Part shown: positions 15,819 to 25,150 of the stretch, piece by piece
Numbering within the stretch: position 1 is the first letter of the stretch
Layout of the letters: every line of letters starts with the position of its first letter
From: Clostridiaceae bacterium
Lineage (GTDB): Bacteria > Bacillota > Clostridia > Peptostreptococcales > Tindalliaceae
DNA: 58,952 nucleotides
Direction: 5' to 3'
Assembly: GCA_011390155.1 (NCBI GenBank)
Contig: JAABSW010000001.1
Span: 1-58,952 of the forward strand
The notes under the pieces: model-generated
The model's database searches: none
Seen by the model: only the letters and a program-made list of their open reading frames with translations
What the model was told of the DNA's origin: nothing
Made by a program: the position numbers and the translations under genes

Positions 15819-18386
15819 ATGCCAGTCACACAACTCGTTTTTTTCGGTGTTCCCACCATGGCGCTGGTAAGCTATTGCTTACTGATGCTTTGTCTTGTGG
15901 TGTCAGAAAAAGACCGTTATATAAGGGTGTTCATGGCAGTGCTCAGTGCCTTGATTGTTTGGACTGCGTCAGCGGTCCTACTGCGAATTGACTTGTATCC
16001 TGGCACCCTTTTTTGGAACAGGGTCATGGTTACGGGCATGTTTTTTGTGCCTGTGGTTATTTACTATTTTGTGTCTGTGTTGGCCAACCAGGTTAAAAAA
16101 ATGCCCCTGTTACTTATGTCGACGGCCCTTGCCTTTGCCTTGGCAGCCAACTACGGCGGGTTTGTGGTGGAAGATGCACGGATCATAACCACCGATGTGC
16201 TGATCAACGGACAGAGCAGACCTTATTACGAATTTGCTTATGAATTAGGATCCCTGATCATTCCAGTATACCTCTTTTTCTTTGTCACCATTATTGCCAT
16301 CATTTTCAAGGCCATTACATCCATGAAATCCCGCGTTAAGGCGGAAGGGTCCGTTAAACTTGTGGCGGTAGGCACAACCATCATGTTTATTGGTGTTCTT
16401 ATGAACCTTTTACCGGCACTTGGAAGGTACCCCTTCGATATTTTTGCCACTTTTATCAACGCCATGATGATGGTTATTGCCATCTATAAATACCGTATGC
16501 TGGAGCTGCGGTTTGTATTGACCAGAGGCATTGCCTTTGCAGGCATCACTGCTGTACTGGCCACCCTGTTTTTAAACGGTGTGGTGTGGATTGACAGGCA
16601 CATCGATCTATTTTCCTCAGAACGCTCCACCACGGTGACAGTGCTGATGATTCTCTTGGCAGCGGCTGTTTTTCAACCTTTGTTCAGACTGGCTCACAAA
16701 CTGGTCAACATGATTTTTCAAAAGGCGGATTATTCAAGGCGAAAAGCCTTGCGCAATTTCAGTCTGACCATTTCCGGCATTCTCAGTTTGGATAATATCT
16801 GTGAATCTTTGGCAGAGGCCATCCAGTCTGCCATACATACCCGGAGAATCTATGTGATGATTAACAATGAAGATAAAAAATGCTTCGATATGTTTTATTC
16901 TTCCTCGAAAATATTTAAATCTGATTTTACCATGGATTACTCCAATCCTCTCTACAGCTGGTTTTCTGAAAACGACAACAGTCTCACCAGCCGTACCATC
17001 AATGCAAAACCCCGTTTTAAATCCATGTGGCGAAGTGAGCGAAAATCGCTGGATGAGTTGGACATTGAAGTTATTGTACCGGTTAAAAGCAATGGCAAGT
17101 TGACAGGGCTAATCCTCCTGTCCAGCAAAGAAGATAATAAGCCTTATATTGCCGATGACCTTGACTTGCTAACCTACCTGGGAACGTCTGCGGGTGTGGC
17201 TTTTGACAATGCCAGGTTATATGCAGCAGCAAAGCTGGAGGCGAACACTGACAGCCTGACCAACTTGTACAACCACCGGTACTTCTTGCGGATACTGGAT
17301 GAAGAAGTAAAAAAAGTAAGGTCGGGTGAAATTTCACTGCTGATGATGGATTTGGATTACTTTAAGCTTTACAATGATTTGTACGGTCATTTTGATGGAG
17401 ATTGTGCCCTTGAAAACATTGCAGAAATCATTCGAAGAATCGTGGGTAATCGTGGTATCGCCGCACGATATGGTGGAGAAGAGTTTACTGTTTTGTTGCC
17501 AGGCCATAACGCACAGCAGGCTTATGACATTGCTGAACAGATTCGCATTGAGATACAAAGTTCTTTTATGGAATTTTCAGACCAGACCAAGCAATTTTTA
17601 ACCGCCAGTATTGGTATATGCAGCTATCCCTTTGGAGCACCCACATCAGACGAATTATTAAAACGGGCCGATTTTGCCATGTACAAGGCAAAAAATAATG
17701 GCAAGAACCAAACAGTGATTTATGCTAATAACCAAGAGGAAGAAAATGCAGCAAACAAAGTGCCCTCAGGTGAATTCCTTAATGAGCCGGAATATGTGGC
17801 CACCATATACGCCCTTACTGCAGCCATTGATGCCAAAGATAAATACACCTTTGGTCACTCCCAGCGCGTGGCCAACTATGCGGTGACATTGGCAGAATCA
17901 CTGAATCTTGATCCTTCCCATTTGATGATTTTGAAGGAAGCAGCCCTTCTCCATGACATTGGCAAAATTGGAATACCTGAACATGTGCTGAACAAACAGC
18001 AACGGCTGACAGAAGAAGAAATAAACCTGATACATAAACATGTGGAGATGTCCATCACCATTGTGAAGCACTTACCTTCTTTGAGCTATGTGCTGCCCGT
18101 TGTGCTGGGCCATCATGAGCGCTGGGATGGTAAGGGTTACCCCCGGGGGCTCAGCGGAGAAAACACACCAATACTTGCCCGGTGTCTGGCCATTGCCGAT
18201 GCTTTTGATGCCATGACATCTGACAGACCATACAGCAAAGGAAGGAGTGCCTATGTTGCCCTGCAGGAAATTGAAAGGAATGCCGGCACACAGTTTGATC
18301 CTGAGCTGGTAGTTATCTTTAGTAAACTGTTGAAGAATAAGAATATCCAGACCAGCCCCACATTCCATGGCACGCAGGTCAGTTAA
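15819..18386 (+). CDS. Membrane GAF-GGDEF-HD-GYP protein, cyclic-di-GMP turnover
   Basis: 855-residue protein with about seven N-terminal membrane helices (1-230, like the 7TM sensor region of some histidine kinases), a GAF-like domain (about 310-465), a GGDEF domain with Y-G-G-E-E-F (about 551-556) and an HD-GYP domain with H-D-I-G-K-I-G at about 712 and H-H-E-x-W-D-G-x-G-Y-P ending near 774. It can in principle both make and break cyclic-di-GMP. No RxxD product-inhibition site is seen five residues before GGEEF. GAGGTGAT precedes the ATG. It is the last gene of its operon and a terminator follows. Confidence 0.9.
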   Translation: MPVTQLVFFGVPTMALVSYCLLMLCLVVSEKDRYIRVFMAVLSALIVWTASAVLLRIDLYPGTLFWNRVMVTGMFFVPVVIYYFVSVLANQVKKMPLLLMSTALAFALAANYGGFVVEDARIITTDVLINGQSRPYYEFAYELGSLIIPVYLFFFVTIIAIIFKAITSMKSRVKAEGSVKLVAVGTTIMFIGVLMNLLPALGRYPFDIFATFINAMMMVIAIYKYRMLELRFVLTRGIAFAGITAVLATLFLNGVVWIDRHIDLFSSERSTTVTVLMILLAAAVFQPLFRLAHKLVNMIFQKADYSRRKALRNFSLTISGILSLDNICESLAEAIQSAIHTRRIYVMINNEDKKCFDMFYSSSKIFKSDFTMDYSNPLYSWFSENDNSLTSRTINAKPRFKSMWRSERKSLDELDIEVIVPVKSNGKLTGLILLSSKEDNKPYIADDLDLLTYLGTSAGVAFDNARLYAAAKLEANTDSLTNLYNHRYFLRILDEEVKKVRSGEISLLMMDLDYFKLYNDLYGHFDGDCALENIAEIIRRIVGNRGIAARYGGEEFTVLLPGHNAQQAYDIAEQIRIEIQSSFMEFSDQTKQFLTASIGICSYPFGAPTSDELLKRADFAMYKAKNNGKNQTVIYANNQEEENAANKVPSGEFLNEPEYVATIYALTAAIDAKDKYTFGHSQRVANYAVTLAESLNLDPSHLMILKEAALLHDIGKIGIPEHVLNKQQRLTEEEINLIHKHVEMSITIVKHLPSLSYVLPVVLGHHERWDGKGYPRGLSGENTPILARCLAIADAFDAMTSDRPYSKGRSAYVALQEIERNAGTQFDPELVVIFSKLLKNKNIQTSPTFHGTQVS

Positions 18387-18422
18387 CGATCGGGTTATTT
18401 GTCACAGTTTCCGTGTCGACAG

Positions 18423-18460
18423 GACGTTCTTCCTTCCTTATAGGGGAACGTCTTTTTTTT
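18423..18460 (+). terminator. Rho-independent terminator
   Basis: GACGTTC (18423-18429) pairs with GAACGTC (18446-18452), followed directly by a run of T residues. It ends the GH3/cyclic-di-GMP operon. Confidence 0.8.
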
Positions 18461-18503
18461 CCTGTTTATGTCATAGAGTTGCTGTGCCTATTGCCAACTT
18501 TGG

Positions 18504-18509
18504 TATAAT
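18504..18509 (+). promoter_or_regulatory. Extended -10 promoter element
   Basis: TGG-TATAAT, an extended -10 box with perfect TATAAT, 22 bases before the ATG at 18531. The -35 region is weak (TTGCTG with a 19-base spacer). Confidence 0.5.
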
Positions 18510-18530
18510 GGAAGTAGGAGGTCGGATCAA

Positions 18531-19268
18531 ATGAAAAAGAGCTATCCATTTATAATCGTAATCGTTGTGTTTATTTTTGCAACAGTGTTGGGATCCAACA
18601 ATCCCTTGATGAAGCAGGCAGAGGAAGACCCCAGGATTAAAACCGCTTATCGTGACCAAGCCCATGGCTGAGAAGTCACCTGGCCTACTCTGGATGAGAT
18701 TAGGAACAGTGGAACTGAAAACGAATTGATACAGATAAAAACCGAAGAGAACAGTCCCTTAGTGGATGACATGAAAGTGACATCAACGGCCATCGCCCGT
18801 GACATTACCTCTTATGACCTTAGAAGGCCATGGGATACGACAGTGGGAAGTGACCAACACCCCCACTTGGCATGGCTGCCCACAGAGGAGGGAACCCTGG
18901 AAATGAAGGAGATTGAAAACTTTCCTGTGGCTGTCATCAATGAAGGGCAAGTGAAGGACTTGTACCATCACTATGTAAGGGAACTGAGAAAGCATGAAAA
19001 TTTCTCTGATATGCCGGAGAATTTGGACATCCTGGGCATCGACATTGAAGATGTTCATACGGCCAAGCATTTCAACCGCACCTGGGTACTGGAATTTGAC
19101 CAGCGTATCCTTACCATACCCAATGAAAAACGACAGTTGTTCCTTGAAGGCTTTACCAAAACCCTGCTGGAAGGTAACCCGGTTCAACGGCACCAGACTA
19201 ACTTCACAGCCCTCAGGGGTATGACAGATCAAGTGATTGTGGCGAACTTCAGTGTATTCCACACTTGA
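18531..19268 (+). pseudogene. Secreted/lipid-facing protein gene interrupted by in-frame TGA at codon 47
   Basis: An ATG at 18531 with AGGAGG upstream and an extended -10 promoter opens a frame of 46 codons: a short N-terminal membrane or signal segment (K-K-S-Y-P-F-I-I-V-I-V-V-F), then T-A-Y-R-D-Q-A-H-G. TGA follows at 18669-18671, then the same frame stays open for 198 more codons to TGA at 19266. The second part reads like real protein (E-V-T-W-P-T-L-D-E-I; later F-N-R-T-W-V-L-E-F). It has no cysteine and no redox motif, so selenocysteine is unlikely; a point mutation of a Trp (TGG), Arg (CGA) or Gly (GGA) codon, read-through, or a sequence error would each explain it. A restart at TTG 18726 has no good ribosome site. 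Family not recognised. Confidence 0.6.
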
Positions 19269-19328
19269 TAGGTCCACAGGGATTCGTGGAATCTCACCAC
19301 ATTCTAAAGTAAAAGAGGAGAAACACCT

Positions 19329-21755
19329 ATGAAAAAAAAACATGAAATCCTGGCGCCCGCCGGCACCTTTGAAGCACTGGTGGCAGCAGTTCAAAACGGT
19401 GCCGATGCGGTCTACTTATCGGGAAAGGATTTTGGAGCCAGGAAATTTGCCGGCAATTTTGATCGGGATGAATTGCAGGAAGCAGCGAACTATTCTCATG
19501 TACGGGGTGTTAGTCTGTATGTGACGGTTAACACACTGGTGTTTAACCATGAGTTGGACAACCTCATGGAATACCTTGATTTTCTCTACACCATTGGCGT
19601 TGACGCTGTGATTGTACAGGACATGGGCGTTTTGCAGGTGGTGCGACGTTATTATCCGGACCTGGATGTTCACTGTTCTACCCAAATGTCGGCACAAACG
19701 GTGGAAGACGTCAAATACCTGGCATCCTTAGGGGTTAAACGGGTGGTGCTGGGTCGGGAAATGAGTCTGGATCAAATTCGGCAGGCAAAAAAAGAAACAA
19801 ACGTTCACTTGGAAGTGTTTGTCCACGGAGCTCTTTGTATTTCAGTGTCAGGCCAGTGCCTCATGAGCAGCATGATTGGTGGCAGAAGTGGAAACCGGGG
19901 TCGGTGTGCCCAGCCCTGCCGTCAAAAATACAAACTCTACAATGAAGATACGGATGAAGTGGTGGATTCATTGCAAGGTGATTACCTGCTAAGTCCCAAG
20001 GATTTATCCACTTTAGCAGAGATCAGTAAGGTGGTGGATGCAGGAGCATACTCCCTGAAAATTGAAGGACGAATGAAAAAACCGGAATACGTAGCCAAGG
20101 TGGTAAGAGCTTACAGGCATGTATTAGAAGCTGCTGAACAGGGCAGTGCGGTGAACATGGAAACACTTGAAAAGGAAATGGCCATCTTCAACCGAGGTTT
20201 TACAAGAGGTCACCTTTTTGGAGAGAAAGGCCTTGCTTTCATGAGCATGAAGAGCCCGGGAAACCAGGGCTATGCCGTTGGAATTGTTAAAAGCTATGAC
20301 ACCAAGAAGGCTAAGTTGACCCTCAGGTTAACCGATGAATTGAACCATAACGATGAAATACAACTGCGGCGTAAGAATGAAACTGTTGGTGGCAGGGTGG
20401 AAAAGCTGGAGATGGAAGGAAAAGTGGTGAAAACTTGCAGCAAAGGCGATACCTGTCAGGTGAATTTCAAGCATCCCTGCCAAATGGGTGAACCGGTGTA
20501 CAAAACCTATGATGAAGAGATGATGAAAGAGGCAAGGGATACCTACCATAAAGAGTTCTTACGAATTCCTGTGATGATGGAAATCACCATCAAGGGGGAA
20601 ACGCCTGTAACCTGCAGCCTTTCAGACGGTGACCGTCACGTGTGGGAAGTGTCAGAAATAGTGCCACAGAAAGCGATGAAAAGGGCACTTAAAAAAGAAG
20701 ATGTGATAGGGCAATTATCAAAAATGGGAGGCACTCCCTATGAAACCAGTCAGGTTCAAGTCAACTTGGAGGATGGATTGGCACTGCCCATGAAGGCATT
20801 AAATGAAATCAGGCGTAGCCTGGTTGAACAATTAAGCATGCAACGAGCTAACCGCTACCAGCGTTGGTCCCATAAGAATGAGTGGCAAACATCTCGTGAT
20901 ACAGAGAAAAATTCTGCAAATAGATGTGCAGATAAACTCACCTTCACTTATAGTGTTACAAACATTGAACAACTTGAGAAGGTGATGGAGTTGCAGCCGG
21001 AGAAGATTTATTACAGAGACCTGGATACCCTGAAGGAAGCAGCCGCCTTGATAAAGGAAAGAAATTTTGCTGAGCAGCTGGTGCCTCAAGTTCACCGCAT
21101 GGCAACAGAACAATTGTTGAAAAAATATTTAAATATTATTTCTGAAATCGGCTTGAAAACAGTGCTAATACAAAACCTGGGACACCTTCATCTGTTCCGG
21201 GGTTTTAAAATCATTGGAGACTTTAACCTGAATGTGATCAACGATTTATCCTATGGTTACTACAAAGAACAGGAGATGCAGCGCATCACTCTGTCGCCGG
21301 AATTAACCCTGAGTCAAATGGCTGCCATGAACCTGTTGCCTCATCAGACTGAAATCATGGGTTATGGGTCGCTGCCAGTGATGGCCATGAAGCACTGTAT
21401 TATTTCCACGGTCTTGGGACAACCCAACAATTGCCAGTTGTGTAGTGAACAGCGCTACAGCCTGGTAGATCGGATGAATAAACTTTTTCCTATTCGAAGA
21501 ACCTCAGGTTGTCACATTGAAATCTATAATTCGAAAAAACTCATGTTGATTGAGGACCATGAAAAACTACGAAAAGCAGGAATCGGTTTTTTCCGTCTCA
21601 ATTTTCTGGATGAAACGCCCCAGGAACTGGAAAAGGTTGTGACATTCCACCGAAATATATTGACAGGGTCTTTAGGGCCTGAAGATGAAAAGGTAATCCA
21701 GGCTGTGAAAGCAGGAGGTGTTACCAATGGTCACTTGCACCGTGGTATCGAATAA
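19329..21755 (+). CDS. Peptidase U32 family protein, RlhA/YdcP-like
   Basis: 808-residue protein of the U32 family. The N-terminal part (L-A-P-A-G-T-F-E-A-L, residues about 6-15) and the family signature at residues 160-200 (E-V-F-V-H-G-A-L-C, later G-Q-C-L, G-R-C-A-Q-P-C-R) are clear; the conserved cysteines, together with C-Q-L-C near residue 700, are of the kind that hold an iron-sulfur cluster. Long members such as E. coli RlhA hydroxylate 23S rRNA C2501 using prephenate; others act on collagen-like proteins. Length favours the RlhA-type long form, but activity here is inferred. AGAGGAG precedes the ATG. A terminator follows. Confidence 0.85.
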   Translation: MKKKHEILAPAGTFEALVAAVQNGADAVYLSGKDFGARKFAGNFDRDELQEAANYSHVRGVSLYVTVNTLVFNHELDNLMEYLDFLYTIGVDAVIVQDMGVLQVVRRYYPDLDVHCSTQMSAQTVEDVKYLASLGVKRVVLGREMSLDQIRQAKKETNVHLEVFVHGALCISVSGQCLMSSMIGGRSGNRGRCAQPCRQKYKLYNEDTDEVVDSLQGDYLLSPKDLSTLAEISKVVDAGAYSLKIEGRMKKPEYVAKVVRAYRHVLEAAEQGSAVNMETLEKEMAIFNRGFTRGHLFGEKGLAFMSMKSPGNQGYAVGIVKSYDTKKAKLTLRLTDELNHNDEIQLRRKNETVGGRVEKLEMEGKVVKTCSKGDTCQVNFKHPCQMGEPVYKTYDEEMMKEARDTYHKEFLRIPVMMEITIKGETPVTCSLSDGDRHVWEVSEIVPQKAMKRALKKEDVIGQLSKMGGTPYETSQVQVNLEDGLALPMKALNEIRRSLVEQLSMQRANRYQRWSHKNEWQTSRDTEKNSANRCADKLTFTYSVTNIEQLEKVMELQPEKIYYRDLDTLKEAAALIKERNFAEQLVPQVHRMATEQLLKKYLNIISEIGLKTVLIQNLGHLHLFRGFKIIGDFNLNVINDLSYGYYKEQEMQRITLSPELTLSQMAAMNLLPHQTEIMGYGSLPVMAMKHCIISTVLGQPNNCQLCSEQRYSLVDRMNKLFPIRRTSGCHIEIYNSKKLMLIEDHEKLRKAGIGFFRLNFLDETPQELEKVVTFHRNILTGSLGPEDEKVIQAVKAGGVTNGHLHRGIE

Positions 21756-21773
21756 AACTTATACCAAATACAA

Positions 21774-21807
21774 AAAGAGGCCAGGGGAGGGCTCTCCTGC
21801 CTCTTTT
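21774..21807. terminator. Rho-independent terminator between convergent genes
   Basis: AAGAGGCCAGGGGAG pairs with CTCTCCTGCCTCTT with one bulge and a mismatch, then TTTT. It can stop the U32 gene; on the minus strand it follows the Gate-domain pair. Confidence 0.7.
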
Positions 21808-21837
21808 CGGGAGTGTGTATGCGGCACAAACTTTAAT

Positions 21838-22314
21838 TTACTCCTCACTGCTTAGTATTGCATCATCATAAATGCCTGTTTTGTCCAATCGTTTGGAAAC
21901 TGCATAGGTCACCAATAACCCTGCTGCAATTCGGGCAAACAATATGAGCCAGCCATTGGCACCAATGGCAACAAAAATTAGAACATCCTCAAAAACGGCG
22001 TGACAGCTGGCCAGAAAAACCGACAGCAACACCATGTCTTTTCGAGTCAGGTTACCTTCCTTGGCACTTTGAACGATCACGCCGGCACCATAGGCCAGGC
22101 CAAAGAGTATCCCCACCATCAACGGGAAGCCCGAGTTTCTGGACATGCCCAGAAAATCTGTTAATGGTTTTAAATATTTACTCAGATGATCCAGTAAATG
22201 ATAATCTTTTGCCACTTGCATGACAATCATCAGGGGAAATACCACCTTGGCAATACCTAACACTGAAGACAGGCTTCCAAACAATGCTTCTTTCAAAATG
22301 GCGGTTACATCCAT
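21838..22314 (-). CDS. Gate (nucleoside-recognition) domain membrane protein, SpmB-like
   Basis: 158-residue integral membrane protein with four or five helices. It contains the Gate/nucleoside-recognition pattern: K-V-V-F-P-L-M-I-V-M-Q at about 23-33, G-F-P-L-M-V-G-I-L-F-G-L-A-Y-G-A-G at about 62-78 and a C-terminal helix. SpmA/SpmB proteins of spore formers belong here; these copies are shorter. Its start overlaps the upstream partner gene by 10 bases. The product may work as a pair in transport or spore maturation; substrate unknown. Confidence 0.75.
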   Translation of the reverse strand: MDVTAILKEALFGSLSSVLGIAKVVFPLMIVMQVAKDYHLLDHLSKYLKPLTDFLGMSRNSGFPLMVGILFGLAYGAGVIVQSAKEGNLTRKDMVLLSVFLASCHAVFEDVLIFVAIGANGWLILFARIAAGLLVTYAVSKRLDKTGIYDDAILSSEE

Positions 22315-22745
22315 TGTGTTAGGACACCTCCTGCCAATGTACCAAAAATGAGGCCGGAGGCCAGCATGAGTCCCACCCGAAGAGCCATAATCTTACCGCC
22401 GCTAACTTTGAGTTTGGTGGCAACGGCTGTTTCAACAAAAAGAGAATGGGAAAAGTTAAGCATGATGGCCAGCAGGGTGATTTCAAATGTGCCAAGGGAT
22501 AGGGCTTCAATAGCACCTACTCCGGAATAGAGGCTGAGAAGGTTTCCCATGACCAGAATCAACGCTGCTTCTCCAGGAAGATTAAAGAAATTCATTAAAG
22601 GTTCGAAAATCCTGGCAATGAAATCAATCACTGGTGTGTAACGCAGTATCGTAACAAAAAAATAAATGGGCACAATGATTTTGCCCAGCATTAAGGTCGT
22701 TTCAATACCGTTACGAACTCCTTGTTTTATTGATTGTAATAGCAA
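22305..22745 (-). CDS. Gate (nucleoside-recognition) domain membrane protein, SpmA-like
   Basis: About 146 residues if started at the TTG at 22745, which has AGGAGG 7 bases upstream; the open frame reaches back to a GTG at 22775 whose first codons would encode the ribosome site itself. Helices include K-I-I-V-P-I-Y-F-F-V-T-I-L-R-Y and a C-terminal helix ending G-G-V-L-T-Q-W-M. It pairs with the overlapping gene downstream. Two-gene Gate-domain operons are common in Clostridia. Confidence 0.75.
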   Translation of the reverse strand: MLLQSIKQGVRNGIETTLMLGKIIVPIYFFVTILRYTPVIDFIARIFEPLMNFFNLPGEAALILVMGNLLSLYSGVGAIEALSLGTFEITLLAIMLNFSHSLFVETAVATKLKVSGGKIMALRVGLMLASGLIFGTLAGGVLTQWM

Positions 22746-22911
22746 AGTGATTCCTCCTAACAAAAAATTAATCACCGGGGTTATTCAACTCCCCAAGACC
22801 TGTCATTATCTTACTCTTTTTAGCTGAAAGAATCAATCTACCTTGTGGATTGTGGATTGAAGATCACATTGAAGTTTTCTGAGGTATATAGAAATTACGC
22901 GAGGTGAACCC

Positions 22912-23862
22912 ATGGAACTGAGAGATAAGGCATTATCAATTCTTCGCAATCTTGAAAAAGTGATCATTGGCAAGGAAGAAGTGCTGGAAAAGGTTGTGGT
23001 CTGCCTTCTGGCCAAAGGGCATCTTCTAATTGAAGATGTACCAGGTGTTGGAAAAACAACCATGGTAAAAGCTTTGGCCAAAAGCCTGAACTTATCCTTT
23101 GGTCGCATTCAATTTACGCCAGACCTGATGCCTTCCGATATCATTGGCATGACCCTCTACAACAAAGAAACCAGTTCATTTACCTTCCGAAAAGGACCGG
23201 TGTTTCATCAAATCATCCTTGCTGACGAAATCAACCGTACCTCACCCAAAACACAGTCCAGCCTGCTTCAAGCCATGGAAGAGGGAGAGGTGACGGTGGA
23301 CGATCAAAGCTACTCCTTGCATCAGCCTTTTATGGTATTGGCTACCCAGAACCCGGTTGAGTACCAAGGTACCTTTCCATTACCGGAAGCCCAGCTAGAC
23401 CGTTTCTTAATGCGTCTTTCCCTCGGATACCCGGATGTTAAAAAGGAGGTGGAGATTATCAAAAACCACCGACAGGATAAAAGACTCAACCAGATCCACA
23501 GTGTGGCAACAGAAACGGAGTTACTTGCCATGCAAGTGGAAGTGGATCAGGTATATGCAGCGGATGAAATTCTGCAGTACATCGCCACCGTTGTGAATGC
23601 CAGCCGGCATCACCCAGACCTTTACCTTGGTGCCAGCCCAAGGGCATCCATTGATTTGTATCGAAGCAGCAAAGCTTTATCCTACTTGCGAGGCAGGAAT
23701 TACGTGCTGCCAGATGACATTAAAGCCATTGCTGAACAGGTATTGGGTCACCGTATGATGTTATCCGCTGAAGCCAGGATTGAAGGCAGGTCTATGGAAG
23801 AAGTGGTGGCATCCCTGATCAAAAAAACCTACACCCCGGTGGTGAAATCTCATGACCAATGA
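22912..23862 (+). CDS. MoxR-family AAA+ ATPase
   Basis: 316-residue AAA+ protein. Walker A is G-V-G-K-T-T (about 45-50), Walker B I-L-A-D-E-I-N-R (about 103-110), and sensor 1 A-T-Q-N-P-V-E; the arginine-rich segment L-D-R-F-L-M-R-L follows. MoxR ATPases act as chaperones for assembly of protein complexes, often with VWA or DUF58 proteins. GAGGTGAA precedes the ATG. It overlaps the DUF58 gene by 11 bases, the standard first gene of a MoxR/DUF58/transglutaminase operon. Confidence 0.95.
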   Translation: MELRDKALSILRNLEKVIIGKEEVLEKVVVCLLAKGHLLIEDVPGVGKTTMVKALAKSLNLSFGRIQFTPDLMPSDIIGMTLYNKETSSFTFRKGPVFHQIILADEINRTSPKTQSSLLQAMEEGEVTVDDQSYSLHQPFMVLATQNPVEYQGTFPLPEAQLDRFLMRLSLGYPDVKKEVEIIKNHRQDKRLNQIHSVATETELLAMQVEVDQVYAADEILQYIATVVNASRHHPDLYLGASPRASIDLYRSSKALSYLRGRNYVLPDDIKAIAEQVLGHRMMLSAEARIEGRSMEEVVASLIKKTYTPVVKSHDQ

Positions 23863-25150
23863 CCATCAACAGAGAATTCATCAATTTGCACATCAATTCA
23901 GCCTAAAAGGACGCAGACTCTCCTTGATATTGTTGGGTTTGTTTGCAGCCCTTTTTGCGGTTTTTGTAGGCGGTCGTCTTCCGTATTTTTTGCTATATGT
24001 TTTCATTTTGGGGTCCTTGTTGCCTTTACTACATAGTCTACTGGGCTGGCACTTCCTTGAGGGAGAGGTAATCTTGCCTGCGGCTGAACTGGTGGCAGGA
24101 GAAGAAATAAGCCTGCGTTATCGGGTGAAAAACCCACTTCGTATTCCTTTTCCCCGCATCGAACTGGAAAACCAGCTGAGTGATCGGTTGACAGGGAAAA
24201 AATCACAAAGAAAAATATTTTCTCTCCCGGGAAAGGATTGGATGGAGGAAAGCGTCACACTTCTGTGTAGAAGAAGAGGTTTTTACCAAACGGGGACCAT
24301 TAAAATACATATTTCTGATGTTTTTCAGTTGTATACAATGGAAAAAACCATAGCAGCTCCCATTTCCCTGAAGGTATACCCCCGGGTGACAACGATTGAT
24401 TCCTTTCACCTGACAGCCAGTCAGCAAATGGGTAATCTGAGAGTGAGAGACCCTCTCTTCCAGGATTATACTGAAATGAGTGACCTAAGACAATATAGAG
24501 AGGGTGATCCTGTAAAACGGATACACTGGAAGGTGTCTGCGGGCAAAGATAATTTGATGGTCAAACAGTTTGAAGAACGGGGAGACACCCAGGTGCTAAT
24601 GGTATTGGACAGTCAGAAAAGTCATTACAGGAAGGATGGAGATGGTTGGGTGGAGGATCACCTGGTGGAAGGAGCTGCAGCACTTATTGATTACTGTCTG
24701 CGCCGAAACATCAAAGTGAGCATGACCTACTTGCGTCATGGAAAAACCATTCATTATGACGGGAATACCATTCTGCAACTGAAGCACTTCCTGAATGGGC
24801 TGGCGCTGTTTAATCCAGATGATGCAATGGGTTACGAAAAGCAAGTGGAAATCAATACAAAACAGCTGTCTCACGGCACAGCTCTGTTTTTTTTGACGCC
24901 TGAACTGACAAAGGAAACTGCCTTTCAAGGCATCAGGCTGGCTATGAGAAACCAACAACCTCAGTTCATGGTATTTGGAGACAAGAAAAAAAACTGGGAG
25001 GAATGGCAACAAAACCGGAAAATAGTCAAACGACTTGAAGGGGAAGGAATAACCTGCTACCTTTTTGATCGAGGAAACAGCATAAGTGACGTGCTGGAGG
25101 GAAACCATGGAAAAAGAACTAAAGGGCTCACGGAAAACAGTGTTGGTTAG
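23852..25150 (+). CDS. DUF58 domain membrane-associated protein
   Basis: 432-residue protein with two N-terminal membrane helices (about 20-65), then an extracytoplasmic/soluble beta-rich part and the DUF58 motif at about 210-238: R-Q-Y-R-E-G-D-P-V-K-R-I-H-W-K followed by L-M-V-K-Q-F. The C-terminal half has a VWA-like fold pattern (V-L-M-V-L-D-S-Q-K-S). The family partners MoxR and transglutaminase-like proteins; exact function is unproven. Its end overlaps the next gene by about 44 bases. Confidence 0.9.
   Translation: MTNDHQQRIHQFAHQFSLKGRRLSLILLGLFAALFAVFVGGRLPYFLLYVFILGSLLPLLHSLLGWHFLEGEVILPAAELVAGEEISLRYRVKNPLRIPFPRIELENQLSDRLTGKKSQRKIFSLPGKDWMEESVTLLCRRRGFYQTGTIKIHISDVFQLYTMEKTIAAPISLKVYPRVTTIDSFHLTASQQMGNLRVRDPLFQDYTEMSDLRQYREGDPVKRIHWKVSAGKDNLMVKQFEERGDTQVLMVLDSQKSHYRKDGDGWVEDHLVEGAAALIDYCLRRNIKVSMTYLRHGKTIHYDGNTILQLKHFLNGLALFNPDDAMGYEKQVEINTKQLSHGTALFFLTPELTKETAFQGIRLAMRNQQPQFMVFGDKKKNWEEWQQNRKIVKRLEGEGITCYLFDRGNSISDVLEGNHGKRTKGLTENSVG

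Noticed and set aside
15700-15830. Cyclic-di-GMP riboswitch near the GGDEF/HD-GYP gene
   Set aside because: The conserved GEMM core pieces were not found here or before 13631.
18669-18720. Selenocysteine insertion at the TGA
   Set aside because: The only hairpin found (TCACC with GGATGA) lies too close to the TGA for a bacterial SECIS, and the residue is in no redox or metal motif.
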